A stretch of DNA of 64,000 nucleotides from Sphingopyxis sp. JAI108 (lineage in GTDB: Bacteria; Pseudomonadota; Alphaproteobacteria; Sphingomonadales; Sphingomonadaceae), in assembly GCF_013410105.1 (NCBI RefSeq), contig NZ_JACCCJ010000005.1, positions 124,001 through 188,000 of the forward strand. Direction: 5' to 3'. The position numbers were made by a program, and so were the translations under genes. The notes below the pieces were generated by a model, which saw nothing but the letters and a program-made list of their open reading frames with translations, was not told the DNA's origin and did no database searches. Below are positions 33,205 through 42,833 of this stretch, one piece after another; the first letter of the stretch is position 1; each line of letters starts with the position of its first letter.

Positions 33205-34488
33205 CTAGCGCCGGGGCGGCGAGCGGTAGATGGACTGGTCAAGCTCGCCTTCCCACCGCGCGACGGTGGTGGCCACGACCAGATTGGCGCTGGCGCTCGG
33301 AACCGTGCGGGTCATGTCGAGCAACCGGTCGAACGGAAGCACGAAACCAACGATCAGCGCGGTCTGCTCGGCGGGGACGCCGACCGCCGAAAGCACCGCG
33401 GCGAGCATGAAGAGCGACGCCGACGGAACCGGCGCGGTGCCGAACGCCGCGAGCGCGCCGGTGAGCAATATGATCGCTAGAGTTCCGGCATCGATCGGCA
33501 CGCCGAAAGCCTGCAGGCTGAATATGCTGAGCAGGCCGACATACATGGCCGTGCCGTCCTTGCCGATGCTGGCGCCGAGCGGCAGCACGGTCGAATAGAC
33601 GCTGGACGATATGCCGAGGTTCCTGCCCGCGACGGTCATCGCGACGGGCAAGGTCGCCGAGGAAGAGGCGGTCGAGAAAGCGACGACGAGCGCATCGACG
33701 ATGCCGCGGAAGAAAGTGAAAACGGGCAGGCGCGCGAGCAGCCGCAGGATCAGGCTGTGGACGATGACGATCTGGATCGCCGACCCCAGGACGACGGCGA
33801 GCGCGAGCCAGCCGATGTTGACGAAGACCGCGGCGCCGTTGGCGGCGACGGCATTGGCGATCAGCGCGAACACGCCGATCGGGGTCGCCTCCATCACCAG
33901 CCCGACGATCTTCAACAGCACCGCCGACAGCGACTGCAACAGACCGGCGAAGGGTTTTCCGGCCTCGCCCGCGAGCACGGTGCCCACGCCGACGAGGATC
34001 GCGACGAAGATCAGCGCCAGCATGTCGCCTTTCGCCAGCGCCTCGACGATGTTGAGCGGGATGATGCCGACGAGCTGGTCATAGAGCGGCACCGGGTCGC
34101 CGAGCGCCTTGGGCGCCGCGGTGCCGACGGGGGCGGCGACGCCGGGCTCGACGATCATCGCGACGGCCATGCCGACCGACACCGCGATCGCCGTCGTCAG
34201 CGCGAACAGACCGACCGTCCGCCCGCCGAGCGATCCGAGGCGCTTGGGGTCGGCGAGCGAGGTGATCCCTGCGGCGATGGTCACGAGCACGATCGGCGCG
34301 ACGAGCATCCGGATCGCGCGCACGAACAGATCGCCGAACACCGCGACCTTGGGCGCCGCATCCGGCCAGACCAGCGCGAGCAACAGTCCGAGCACGAGCC
34401 CGCCGAGCACGCGTTTCCAGAGCGGAATGGCGAACCAGCCGCGCATCATCGCCCGGCGGGCCGTCGTGTGGGACGGGATGGAAGACAA
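33205..34488 (-). CDS. Dicarboxylate/amino acid:cation symporter (DAACS, GltP/GltPh type)
   Basis: A 427-residue inner-membrane carrier with eight helices and two re-entrant loops. The serine-rich loop is AFSTASSSATLPVAM and the helix-7 motif is GKDGTAMYVG. HP2 carries GAPVP-type FGTAPVPSAS, and helix 8 has FDRLLDMTRTVPSASANLVVAT (Asp and Arg for amino-acid binding). It imports glutamate/aspartate-like substrates with Na+ or H+. Placed behind the LysR gene of a D-amino-acid module, it may bring in D- or L-glutamate. A 19-bp element upstream is repeated before dgcN. Confidence 0.93.
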   Translation of the reverse strand: MSSIPSHTTARRAMMRGWFAIPLWKRVLGGLVLGLLLALVWPDAAPKVAVFGDLFVRAIRMLVAPIVLVTIAAGITSLADPKRLGSLGGRTVGLFALTTAIAVSVGMAVAMIVEPGVAAPVGTAAPKALGDPVPLYDQLVGIIPLNIVEALAKGDMLALIFVAILVGVGTVLAGEAGKPFAGLLQSLSAVLLKIVGLVMEATPIGVFALIANAVAANGAAVFVNIGWLALAVVLGSAIQIVIVHSLILRLLARLPVFTFFRGIVDALVVAFSTASSSATLPVAMTVAGRNLGISSSVYSTVLPLGASIGKDGTAMYVGLLSIFSLQAFGVPIDAGTLAIILLTGALAAFGTAPVPSASLFMLAAVLSAVGVPAEQTALIVGFVLPFDRLLDMTRTVPSASANLVVATTVARWEGELDQSIYRSPPRR

Positions 34489-34549
34489 TCCATGGCCCGC
34501 GAGCCTAGTCGGAGGTGCGGCCCGGACCGCATAGCGAATGTGCGTCTAT

Positions 34550-34568
34550 CCATAACCCGTCGCTATAT
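34550..34568. promoter_or_regulatory. Repeated 19-bp element before the symporter (LysR site candidate)
   Basis: CCATAACCCGTCGCTATAT differs at only two positions from the sequence at 43905-43923 upstream of dgcN. Here it lies 62 bp upstream of the symporter start, overlapping the last codons of the LysR gene. The imperfect dyad ATAACC...GGTTAT/GCTAT has LysR-box character. Confidence 0.7.
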
Positions 34569-35456
34569 CCCGTCGATGACCTCTGCCACGACTTTCAAAA
34601 AATCGGTCGTCAGCGCGGTGGGGGGGCGATTGTGATAATACATCGCATAAAGATCGAAGGTCAGCGGCGGCGTCAGCGGACGGATCGCGAGGCCCGGCGC
34701 CAGCGCGGCCTGCGCGGTAAAGCTGTCGACGACGGTCAGCCCGACGCCTGCGCGAACGAGCGCGGTCGCGATATAGAAGGTGCGCGCCGACATCGCATGG
34801 TCGAACTCGAGCCCGAGCCGGCGCTGTTCCTCGACGAAGATCTCTCCGATCGGGCCGCTCGCCGCGACGCTGATAAAGCGATGTTCGCGCAGGTCCCGAA
34901 GCGCGAGACGCGGTGGCGCTTCGGGCAGGTCGGCTTCGCGATAGAGGACGACCAGTTCGCCCTCGCCGAGCCACCGGCTGCCGATCGGGGCGTTCTGCGG
35001 CACCTCGACCGCGATCGCGACGTCGGTTTCGCGCTCGTAGAGCTTGCGGACCAGATCGTCATGATGGACCGTCTGCAGGTCGAAATTGACGTGGGGATGG
35101 CTGGTGAGGAACCGCGCGACGGCTTCGGGCAGGACGCCGAGCGCCAGCGACGGGAGCGCGGAGATACGCAGCTTCATTCCGGCGCCGCGGCGCAGGTTGC
35201 GCGCGCCTTCGCGCAGCGCGTGAACGCGGTCCTGGATTTCGTTGACCTCGGCGAACAGCGCGTGCGCGTCGTCGGTCGCGACGAGGCGCCCGGCCGAGCG
35301 TTCGAACAGCGGGAAGCCGAGGATCGATTCGGCGTGGCGCAGCGTCTTCGACACCGACGGCTGCGAAATATTGAGCGCGCGCGCCGCGGCGCTGACCGAC
35401 CCGTTGGTGTAGACCGCGTGGAATATCTCGATATGGCGCAGGTTCATCCCCGCCAT
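34563..35456 (-). CDS. LysR-family regulator of the D-amino-acid module
   Basis: A 297-residue LysR protein. The N-terminal helix-turn-helix is MNLRHIEIFHAVYTNGSVSAAARALNISQPSVSKTLRHAE, and a two-lobe effector domain follows (LRISALPSLALGVLPEAVARFL onward). It resembles regulators of amino-acid and D-glutamate use. It lies between the aminoacylase-receptor-dgc genes and the symporter, all on the minus strand. The repeated CCATAACC element next to both transcription units is the likely binding site. DgcR, the LysR regulator of D-glutamate use in marine bacteria, is the closest functional analogue I know. Confidence 0.88.
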   Translation of the reverse strand: MAGMNLRHIEIFHAVYTNGSVSAAARALNISQPSVSKTLRHAESILGFPLFERSAGRLVATDDAHALFAEVNEIQDRVHALREGARNLRRGAGMKLRISALPSLALGVLPEAVARFLTSHPHVNFDLQTVHHDDLVRKLYERETDVAIAVEVPQNAPIGSRWLGEGELVVLYREADLPEAPPRLALRDLREHRFISVAASGPIGEIFVEEQRRLGLEFDHAMSARTFYIATALVRAGVGLTVVDSFTAQAALAPGLAIRPLTPPLTFDLYAMYYHNRPPTALTTDFLKVVAEVIDGI

Positions 35457-35686
35457 GGCGAGAGTCCGTACTCAATTATGGCGGCGTCCCTGCGGGATTT
35501 GATCAAAATGGTCCATTGCTTCGTCGAGAAGTCTCGAAATATCGGCGGCATATGTCTTCGCCTTCTCTCCTCGCACTGAGCCATTTTGCTTGAAACCTCG
35601 ACGACGCCCTAATTGGGTACGGACCCTAGCCTTGCCCTGCCCCGCGGCAAGATATTTTGCATTGCAGCAAGGCGGGGCGCCGTGCC

Positions 35687-37261
35687 TCAGCGCGGCCGGA
35701 GCAGCACGCGGCCATAACGTTCGGCGACCGGTTTTCCTTTCGCGAGCGCGGCCTTTCCGTTGACGAAGACATAGTCGATGCCGACCGAATAGGCGTGCGG
35801 CCGCTCATAGGTCGCAAGGTCGCGTATGTTATCGGGATCGAAGACGATCACGTCGGCAAAAGAGCCTTCGCGCAGCAGGCCGCGGTCGGGAACGCCAAGG
35901 ATCTTCGCGGGCAGGCCGGTCGCGGCATGGATTGCCTGCGCCATCGGGATCACCGGCTTGTCGAGCACATAGCCTCGCAACTTGCGCGGGAAGGCGCCAT
36001 AGGCGCGCGGATGTTCGGACGTCTTGCCGAAATGCGGCAGGCCGCCGTCGGTCGAGGTCATCGTCCACGGCTGGCGCATGAAGGCCTCGACATCGGCGTC
36101 GCTCATGTTGAACGAGACGGTCGGCGCGCCGCCCGCGATCAGCATGTCGATCGCGGCGTCGAGGGGATCCATGCCCTTGATCCGGCCAATCTCGTCGAGC
36201 CTCTTGCCCTCGAGCGACGGGTCGGGTGCGAAGCTGCGGATCATCAGCGCGTGCGGCCCGGCGCGGCGTTCGAGGTTCGGCACCATCTCGGCGCGGATCT
36301 TCGCGCGCATCGCGGGATCCCGGAGCCGCTTGGCGAGCGCGGCCGCGCCGCCCTCCTGCGCCCAGCCGGGAACGAGCGAGGCCATCAGGCTCGATCCCGA
36401 CGCCGAATAGGGATATTGGTCGGCCCAGATCTCAAGCCCATCGGCGCGCGCCTTGTTGATATTGGCGATGACGTCGGCCGACTTGCCCCATACCTGTGGC
36501 CCCAGCACCTTGATATGGGTGACGATGCCGGGGATTTTCGCTTCGCGCGCGACGGTGATCACTTCGTCGACCGCGGCAACGACGCCGACGTCGTAATTGC
36601 CTTCGTCGCGGATGTGGCTGATGTACAAGGCGCCGGGGAAGCGCGCCGCCGCCTTGGCGAGGCCGACGATTTCGGCGGTGTTCGAATATTTGCCCGGAAT
36701 ATAGAAGGGGCCGTCGGACAGGCCATAGGCGCCCGCCGCCATCGCCGCAGTGACGAGCCCTTCCATTTTCGCCTGCTCATCGGCGGTCGCGAGCCGCGCG
36801 ACATCGCCCATTACCGCGCGCCGCACCGCATTGTGGCCGATCAGCGGGATGACGTTTACCCCGGGGATGTTGGTGTTGAGGTCGACGATCTGCTGGCCGA
36901 GTTCGGCCGGCCCGCCGCCGTCGGGGTTGATCGCCAGCGTGGTGATCCCCTGGTGCAGCATCGGCAGCGCGGCGGCGAGCTCCTTCGTCTGGATGTTCGG
37001 CGCGGCGTGCGAATGGGGGTCGATGAAGCCCGGCGCGACGATCCGGCCGGCGGCATCGACCAGCGTCGTCGCCGTCGCGCCGGCCGGGATCGAACCGACC
37101 GCCGCGATGCGGTCGCCCGTTATAGCGACGTCGGCGGTGCGCGCGGGACCCCCCGTACCGTCATAGAGCGTACCGCCACGGATCAGCACGTCATAATGCT
37201 GGGCGAAGGCGGGCGCGGTGCTGGCGAGCAGCGCCGCGAGCGAGAGCGTAAGGCGTTTCAT
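35687..37261 (-). CDS. Exported N-acyl-D-amino-acid deacylase-like amidohydrolase
   Basis: The 524-residue protein has a signal peptide (about 1-20, STAPAFA) and an amidohydrolase barrel. GFIDPHSHA carries the metal H-x-H, and ISHIRDEGNY and VTHIKVLGP carry the two His of the D-aminoacylase metal site. TSTDGG carries the general Asp. At the position of the D-aminoacylase zinc Cys (GNCG), it reads NPDGGG. It probably hydrolyses N-acyl-D-amino acids or D-residue-containing peptides in the periplasm. The ATG at 37261 has GGA ahead; a GTG at 37279 would overlap the receptor stop. Confidence 0.8.
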   Translation of the reverse strand: MKRLTLSLAALLASTAPAFAQHYDVLIRGGTLYDGTGGPARTADVAITGDRIAAVGSIPAGATATTLVDAAGRIVAPGFIDPHSHAAPNIQTKELAAALPMLHQGITTLAINPDGGGPAELGQQIVDLNTNIPGVNVIPLIGHNAVRRAVMGDVARLATADEQAKMEGLVTAAMAAGAYGLSDGPFYIPGKYSNTAEIVGLAKAAARFPGALYISHIRDEGNYDVGVVAAVDEVITVAREAKIPGIVTHIKVLGPQVWGKSADVIANINKARADGLEIWADQYPYSASGSSLMASLVPGWAQEGGAAALAKRLRDPAMRAKIRAEMVPNLERRAGPHALMIRSFAPDPSLEGKRLDEIGRIKGMDPLDAAIDMLIAGGAPTVSFNMSDADVEAFMRQPWTMTSTDGGLPHFGKTSEHPRAYGAFPRKLRGYVLDKPVIPMAQAIHAATGLPAKILGVPDRGLLREGSFADVIVFDPDNIRDLATYERPHAYSVGIDYVFVNGKAALAKGKPVAERYGRVLLRPR

Positions 37262-37275
37262 CGACCGTCCTTTCG

Positions 37276-40095
37276 TCACAGCTTGAAGCGGATGCCGACG
37301 CGATAGGTCCGGCCGAGCAGGTCATAGAGCGACTGGTTGGTCGCGGGCGTCGCATAGGCGCTGCCCGCAGGCCCCGCCGCCACGACCGCCGGATCCTTGT
37401 TGAGCAGATTGTTCACCGCGAGATAGAGTTCGAGCTCCTTGCCCGCCATTTCGACGTCGAAGGTCAGCGAGGTATCGAGATAGAAGGCGCCCGCGATATG
37501 ATTGTCGTTGATCGTCGGGTTGGTGACCGACGTCGCCGGGCAGCCCGACGTGCATTCGACGAAGCTGGTGTCATAGACGCCGCTCGAAATGCCGCGCCCC
37601 GTCAGGTTGAGATTGAAGCCGTCGGTCGCCCAATTGGCCTGGATGCGATACAGCCATTTGGGCGTCCCGCCGGGCGCGTTCTGGCCCACCGTGTCGGTCG
37701 GGTCGTCGATGCCATTGTCGAAATAATTCTTGATATAGCGCGTCGCCATCGCGCGCAGCGTCAGGTCGCCGCTGCCGACCGGCACCCGGTACGAGCCTTC
37801 GAAGTCGATCCCCGTCGCGCGCTGGACCGCGAAGTTGAACGGGGTTTCGAAGACCTGGAGATTGTTGTCGAAATCATTGGGTCCGCGCGCGACCGCGTCG
37901 CAGAACGCCTGCACCCCTTGGGCGCAGCGATTGACTATCTTTTGCGCCGGAACAGTGCCGATCGCGTTCTTGATCTTGATATCATAATAGTCGACCGACA
38001 GCGCGAAACCGGGGATGAAGCGCGGTTGCAGTACGACACCGACGCCCCACTGGTCGGCCTTTTCGGGGTCGAGCAGCGGGTTGCCGCGCGTCGTTCCGGC
38101 GAATTGCACCGACGCATTATCCTGCGTCGGATCGAGCAGCACGTTGATGCGCGTCGATCCCGCGGTGAACAATTCGCCGAGGTTCGGCGCGCGAATGTCG
38201 CGCGATCGCGTCGCGCGGAAACGGATGTCGGGAATCGGTTCCCAGGTCAGCCCCGCCTTCCATGTCGTGACATAGCCCGAGGTCGAATAGTCGGTGCCGC
38301 GCACCGCGCCGTTGAGGTCGAGCCCCTCGAACACCGGCACCGCGAGTTCCAGATAGGCCTCGCTGACATTGTAGGAACCAAAGCTGGGGAGGAAGTTGCC
38401 GACGAACCAGCCGGTCTGGAATTCTTCCGCCACGTCGCCCGACACTTTCTCGCGCCGGTGCTCGCCGCCGATCGCGACCGACACCGGCCCGGCGGGCAGC
38501 TCGAAGGCGTCGAACGACAGGTTGGCCGCGAAGACGTCCTGCTGGAACTTCTGGCGGCGGAATGGATTGCCGAGCACATAATCGAGCCCTTCCTGGCTCG
38601 CGGTGCCGATGCCGATGCGGTTGAACGGCACGCAGCCATTGTCGGGGCTGGTGAGCGACGAGCGGCAGACGATCGTGCCCGCAGGCACGCCGAGCGCATT
38701 GCCGGCGGGCGCGAACACGGCATCCTGCGCGAGCGCGAGGCGCGCATTGTTGCTGATGTCGCGCGCCATTTCGCGCGTGCGGCTGATCCCCTTTTGATAA
38801 TAGACGTCCCAGCGCGCGCTCGATCCGAAGAGGTCGAATTCGCCGTTGGCGCCGACGACATAGCGCTGCAATTCGCGCCGCGTGTCATTCTTGCGGACCG
38901 GCAGATTGGCATTGGTGGTGCCGAGTTTGAACCGGTCGATGCCGCGAAGCGCCAGCTCGTCGCGCACCGATTGCGGCAGGAAGGCGTTGTCCGATTGGAT
39001 CGTGACGTTGCCCTGGTTGAGCTGGATGCCGAGATTGCCGAGATTCTTCGACTTGGCATAGGACGCCTGGACGAAGAGGTTGAGCCCGTCGGAGACCTCG
39101 AAGCTGAGGCGTCCGAACAGGCTCTTGCGGTTTTCGGCGGGGTCGAGCGACTGAAAGCTGTTCACCTGCGTCGATTCCCAGTCGCCGCCGATCATCCACG
39201 GGTCGCGGACGGTGCCATAGTCGAACTGGCCGACCGCACCGCCGCGGCCGAAGACGGTGCCGCGCAGCGCGGTATCGGTGATGATGCCGCCCGGCGTCGC
39301 GAGGCTGAGCCCCGCGCCCGGCACGACCAGCCGTTCGGGTTCGCCGTTGCCCACGGCATAGGCGGGGTTGGTGATCATGTACCAGCCCTGCTGGTTCCAG
39401 TCGCGCGGCACGCTGTGCAGCCCGTCCTTGATCGCGATCTCGCCATTCAGGAGCAGGTGCCCGCGTCCGCCTGCAAAGGCGGTGCCCGCGGTCAGCGTCG
39501 CGCGATAATTGGGTGCATCGCCATAGGTGGTGATGCCATATTCGGCCGATCCCTTGATCCCCGTATATTCCTTGTCGAGGATGAAGTTGACGACGCCCGA
39601 CACGGCGTCGGAGCCATAGGCCGCCGAGGCGCCGCCAGTCACGATCTCGACGCTCTTGATCAGGCCTTGCGGAAAGGTGTTCACGTCGACGAGCCCGGTC
39701 ATCGTCGATCCGACCGACCGCTGGCCGTCGAGCAGCACGAGCGTGCGCGCGGTGCCGAGCGCGCGCAGGTTGAGCGCGTTGACGCCGGCGGTGCCCGCGC
39801 TGATGTTGAGGTTCGAGCTGGCCGGCGTGACGCTGCCGACAAGCGAGGGGATGTCGTTGACATAGTCGGCGATATTCGCGGGCGCCGAGCTTTCGATATC
39901 CTCCGAATTGAGCACGGTGAGCGGGGTCGGGGCGCGGAAGCCGTCGCGCTGGATGCGGCTGCCGGTCACGGTGATTTCCGCATCGGCATAGGTTTCGGCG
40001 GCGGGCGCGGGCGCTTCCTGCGCGAGAACGGGTGCGCCCCACAGCAGCGCGGTGGCGAGAGCCGCGGTCGATACGATCGGCGTTGATCTGATCAT
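37276..40095 (-). CDS. TonB-dependent receptor of the D-amino-acid/peptide module
   Basis: A 939-residue outer-membrane receptor. It has a signal peptide (about 1-25, GAPVLA), a TonB box EITVTGSRI, and a plug with LRALGTARTLVLLDGQRSV and VEIVTGGASAAYGSDAVSGVVNFIL. The barrel ends YRVGIRFKL with an LNNLLNKD-like motif (VNNLLNKDPA). This subgroup often serves peptides or amino-acid derivatives. Its flanks on both sides are exported D-aminoacylase-like enzymes, so the ligand is probably a D-residue-containing peptide or N-acyl amino acid (inferred). Confidence 0.92.
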   Translation of the reverse strand: MIRSTPIVSTAALATALLWGAPVLAQEAPAPAAETYADAEITVTGSRIQRDGFRAPTPLTVLNSEDIESSAPANIADYVNDIPSLVGSVTPASSNLNISAGTAGVNALNLRALGTARTLVLLDGQRSVGSTMTGLVDVNTFPQGLIKSVEIVTGGASAAYGSDAVSGVVNFILDKEYTGIKGSAEYGITTYGDAPNYRATLTAGTAFAGGRGHLLLNGEIAIKDGLHSVPRDWNQQGWYMITNPAYAVGNGEPERLVVPGAGLSLATPGGIITDTALRGTVFGRGGAVGQFDYGTVRDPWMIGGDWESTQVNSFQSLDPAENRKSLFGRLSFEVSDGLNLFVQASYAKSKNLGNLGIQLNQGNVTIQSDNAFLPQSVRDELALRGIDRFKLGTTNANLPVRKNDTRRELQRYVVGANGEFDLFGSSARWDVYYQKGISRTREMARDISNNARLALAQDAVFAPAGNALGVPAGTIVCRSSLTSPDNGCVPFNRIGIGTASQEGLDYVLGNPFRRQKFQQDVFAANLSFDAFELPAGPVSVAIGGEHRREKVSGDVAEEFQTGWFVGNFLPSFGSYNVSEAYLELAVPVFEGLDLNGAVRGTDYSTSGYVTTWKAGLTWEPIPDIRFRATRSRDIRAPNLGELFTAGSTRINVLLDPTQDNASVQFAGTTRGNPLLDPEKADQWGVGVVLQPRFIPGFALSVDYYDIKIKNAIGTVPAQKIVNRCAQGVQAFCDAVARGPNDFDNNLQVFETPFNFAVQRATGIDFEGSYRVPVGSGDLTLRAMATRYIKNYFDNGIDDPTDTVGQNAPGGTPKWLYRIQANWATDGFNLNLTGRGISSGVYDTSFVECTSGCPATSVTNPTINDNHIAGAFYLDTSLTFDVEMAGKELELYLAVNNLLNKDPAVVAAGPAGSAYATPATNQSLYDLLGRTYRVGIRFKL

Positions 40096-40178
40096 GTGTC
40101 TTACCCCTTGTTTTGTTTGTTTATTTTTTGCGTGAAGGACGCCTCCGTGCCACCGGGCGACCGGCGCGTTTCCCTGGA

Positions 40179-41807
40179 TTATTGGCAGCCCGCCACCGGC
40201 GTGCGCGGCAGCGGCTTTCCGCCTGCGGCACCGGTCGGCGCGCCGTCTTCGAGCGCGAGCACCCCGTTGACGAGAACGAAGCGCATCCCTGTCGAAAAGA
40301 GCGCCGGATCCGCATAGTCGGCGCGCGGGGCGAAGGTCTCGGGATCGAAGGCGATGACGTCGGCGAAGGCGCCGGCCTTGAGTTCGCCGCGGTCCTCCAG
40401 CCCGAACAGGCGCGCGGTGGTGGTCGTGCTCTGCGCGATGAAGCGACGGAGGTCGAGGACGCGCTTGTCCTTCACATAGGTCGCATATTTGCGCGCATAG
40501 GAGGCGTAGTAGCGCGGGTGGCCGCGCGAGGCGTCCGAACTGGTGACGACCCACGGGCGGGTCATGAAGGCGGCAATGTCGGCCTCGCTTTGGTTGAACG
40601 AGGCGACCCCCGCCTCGCGCTGGCGAAGCACCGCGATCGCGGCATCGACCGGATCGACGCCTTGTTCCTTTGCGACATCTTCGAGAGTCTTGCCCTCGAC
40701 CCCTGCGGGCCCCGAGGTGATGAGTAGCGATGCGGGACCGCCGCGGCGGCGCAGATTCTCAGCGATCTCGGGCCGCATCCGCGCCATCGTGGCGCCGTCG
40801 TCGAAACGCTTCAGCATCGCCGCGCGCCCGCCGTCCTGCGCCCAGCGGGGGAGGAGCGCGGCCGAAAGCCCCGTGCCCGACGCCGACCAGGGATATTGGT
40901 CGGCATGGACGACCTGGCCGGCCTTTTGCGCCTTCTCGATCTGCGCGATCACCGCGCCGGCCTGGCCATGCACATCGACGCCGAGCGCCTTGATATGCGC
41001 GATATGCACCGGAATGCCGGCGTCGCGGCCGATCGCGAGCGCTTCATCGACGGCGGCGGCGAGGCCGATCGTATAGCTCGATTCATCGCGCAAATGGCTG
41101 TCGTAGATGCCGCCTTTTGCCGCCGCTGCCTTGGCGAGCGCGACCACCTCGTCGCGCTTGGCGAAGCTTTGCGGCGCATAGAAAAGGCCGGTCGACAGGC
41201 CCAGCGCGCCATCGCACATCGCCTTGTCGACAAGGTCGGCCATCTGCGCGAGCTCGGCGGGCGTGGGGGCGCGATCGGCGGCGCCGATCACCTTGGCACG
41301 CACCGCGCCGAGGCCCACATAGGCAGCGAAATTGATCCCGAAGTCGCGCATCGACTGGCCGAGGCCCGCTTCGCCATCGCCACTCGCGGCCTTTGCGGTT
41401 CCGAATGTGCGAGCGATATCGGGATCGCCGCCACCATCGACGCCGATGAAGGCGGTTGTGACGCCCTGCGTCAGGAAGGGGAGGACGAGCCGCGCGGCGG
41501 GATCGGAGGAGGCGAGCGCCTCGTTCACATGGGTGTGGGGATCGATGAAGCCGGGCGCGACGATCAGCCCGGTCGCGTCGATCGTTCGCGTCGCCGTTCC
41601 GGGCGCCTTGGGCCCGACATAGGTGATGCGGTCGCCGCGTATCGCGACGTCGCCGCGAAAGGGTGCGGCCTCGCCGCTATAGACCGTGCCGCCGCGCAGG
41701 ATCACGTCGGCTGCGACCTCCGTCTGGGCGGTTCCTTGCGGCACCGCGATGGCGCCCGCGACGCAAAGCGCGGCGATCGCGGTGGTTGTCCTGAGAGAGC
41801 GGATCAT
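40179..41807 (-). CDS. Second exported N-acyl-D-amino-acid deacylase-like amidohydrolase
   Basis: A 542-residue paralogue of the protein encoded at 35687-37261, with signal peptide (about 1-28, PQGTAQ). Matching sites are GFIDPHTHVNE (metal H-x-H), DSHLRDESSYT, VHIAHIKALGVD and VTSSDASRGHPR (catalytic Asp). The zinc-Cys position again reads GVDGGG instead of GNCG. The ATG at 41807 follows AAGGGG; the GTG at 41816 is an alternative. It lies 36 bp behind dgcA, so dgcN-dgcA-aminoacylase-receptor-aminoacylase may be one operon. Confidence 0.8.
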   Translation of the reverse strand: MIRSLRTTTAIAALCVAGAIAVPQGTAQTEVAADVILRGGTVYSGEAAPFRGDVAIRGDRITYVGPKAPGTATRTIDATGLIVAPGFIDPHTHVNEALASSDPAARLVLPFLTQGVTTAFIGVDGGGDPDIARTFGTAKAASGDGEAGLGQSMRDFGINFAAYVGLGAVRAKVIGAADRAPTPAELAQMADLVDKAMCDGALGLSTGLFYAPQSFAKRDEVVALAKAAAAKGGIYDSHLRDESSYTIGLAAAVDEALAIGRDAGIPVHIAHIKALGVDVHGQAGAVIAQIEKAQKAGQVVHADQYPWSASGTGLSAALLPRWAQDGGRAAMLKRFDDGATMARMRPEIAENLRRRGGPASLLITSGPAGVEGKTLEDVAKEQGVDPVDAAIAVLRQREAGVASFNQSEADIAAFMTRPWVVTSSDASRGHPRYYASYARKYATYVKDKRVLDLRRFIAQSTTTTARLFGLEDRGELKAGAFADVIAFDPETFAPRADYADPALFSTGMRFVLVNGVLALEDGAPTGAAGGKPLPRTPVAGCQ

Positions 41808-41843
41808 GTGCGACACCCCTTTTTTCTTACATAGCTAAGGACT

Positions 41844-42833
41844 TTATGCCGTTCCCCAAAAGCCTCGTGCGGGCGGCGTCAAGACACCTGTGCCGTGTCC
41901 GACGCCGCCCGGCCGATCGTTCGCCAGCCACAAGGGGCCGTCGAGATCGACGAAGGCCGATCGCGCCGCGATTATCAGCGCGGGCGCGATCGACAGGGAC
42001 GAGGAAATCATGCTGCCGGTCATCACGCCCAGCCCCGCGGCGGCGGCGGCATCGGCGAGCGCGAGCGCGCCGGTCAGCCCGCCGGTCTTGTCGAGCTTGA
42101 TGTTGATGACCTGGTATTTTTCGGCGAGCGCGCCGACGTCGCCCGCGACATGCGCTGATTCATCCGCGGCGATCGGGACGAGTGGGGCGAAGCCCGCGAG
42201 CGCGTCGTCGTCGTCGGCCGGGAGTGGCTGTTCGAGCAGGTCGATGCGCAATTCGGCGAGCAGGGGCTGGAGCCGCTCGACCTCGGCGAAGGTCCAGCTT
42301 TCGTTGGGATCGACGATGACGCGCGGGGCGGGCGCTGCATTGCGCACGGTGCGGATCTGCGTTTCGGGGTCGCTGCTGTCGACCTTGATCTTGATCAGCG
42401 GGACGCGGGCGAGCGCGCGGGCGGCGGTGCCCATCGCGGCGGGATCGTCGAGGCTGACGGTGATCGCCGTCGGGGTCGCGCCCAGCGGCGGGCGGCCGAG
42501 GCGGGCGGTGACGCATTCGCGCGACGATTTCGCCTCGAGATCCCATAGCGCGCAGTCGACCGCGTTACGCGCCGCGCCCGCGGGCATGATGTGCTGAAGT
42601 TCGTTGCGCGTCGCGCCGGCCTCGATCGCGCCGCGTGCCTCCTCGATCGCCGCAAGCGCGCTCGCGATCGATTCGCCATAGCGCGGATAGGGCACGCCTT
42701 CGCCGCGCCCGGTGACACCGTCGCAGCCGATTTCGACCGTCACCACATCCGCGACGGTCTTGACCCCGCGCGAGATGCGGAACGGCCGGGCTAGAGGGAA
42801 AGCGTCGCTTTGCGCGGCGAGGGTTCGAAGCAT
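41844..42833 (-). CDS. dgcA: N-acetyl-D-glutamate racemase (DgcA) / Ala-Glu epimerase-type enolase-superfamily enzyme
   Basis: A 329-residue enolase-superfamily protein of the muconate-lactonising subgroup. It has the Lys pair IKIK (Lys148, Lys150), metal ligands Asp175 (VDPNESW), Glu201 (LLEQPLP) and Asp224 (ADES), and the opposite base Lys246 (INIKLDKTGG). Two opposed Lys are the mark of 1,1-proton-transfer racemases such as dipeptide epimerase. Adjacent to the DUF1611 gene it fits DgcA, which converts N-acetyl-D-Glu to N-acetyl-L-Glu. It overlaps dgcN by 43 bp. If DgcN were misassigned, a cell-wall peptide Ala-D/L-Glu epimerase would be the alternative. Confidence 0.82.
   Translation of the reverse strand: MLRTLAAQSDAFPLARPFRISRGVKTVADVVTVEIGCDGVTGRGEGVPYPRYGESIASALAAIEEARGAIEAGATRNELQHIMPAGAARNAVDCALWDLEAKSSRECVTARLGRPPLGATPTAITVSLDDPAAMGTAARALARVPLIKIKVDSSDPETQIRTVRNAAPAPRVIVDPNESWTFAEVERLQPLLAELRIDLLEQPLPADDDDALAGFAPLVPIAADESAHVAGDVGALAEKYQVINIKLDKTGGLTGALALADAAAAAGLGVMTGSMISSSLSIAPALIIAARSAFVDLDGPLWLANDRPGGVGHGTGVLTPPARGFWGTA

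Noticed and set aside
37498..40086. 862-codon plus-strand open frame
   Set aside because: It is antisense to the TonB receptor at 37276-40095; its translation is Arg/Asp/His-rich with no domain pattern, typical of GC-rich shadow frames.
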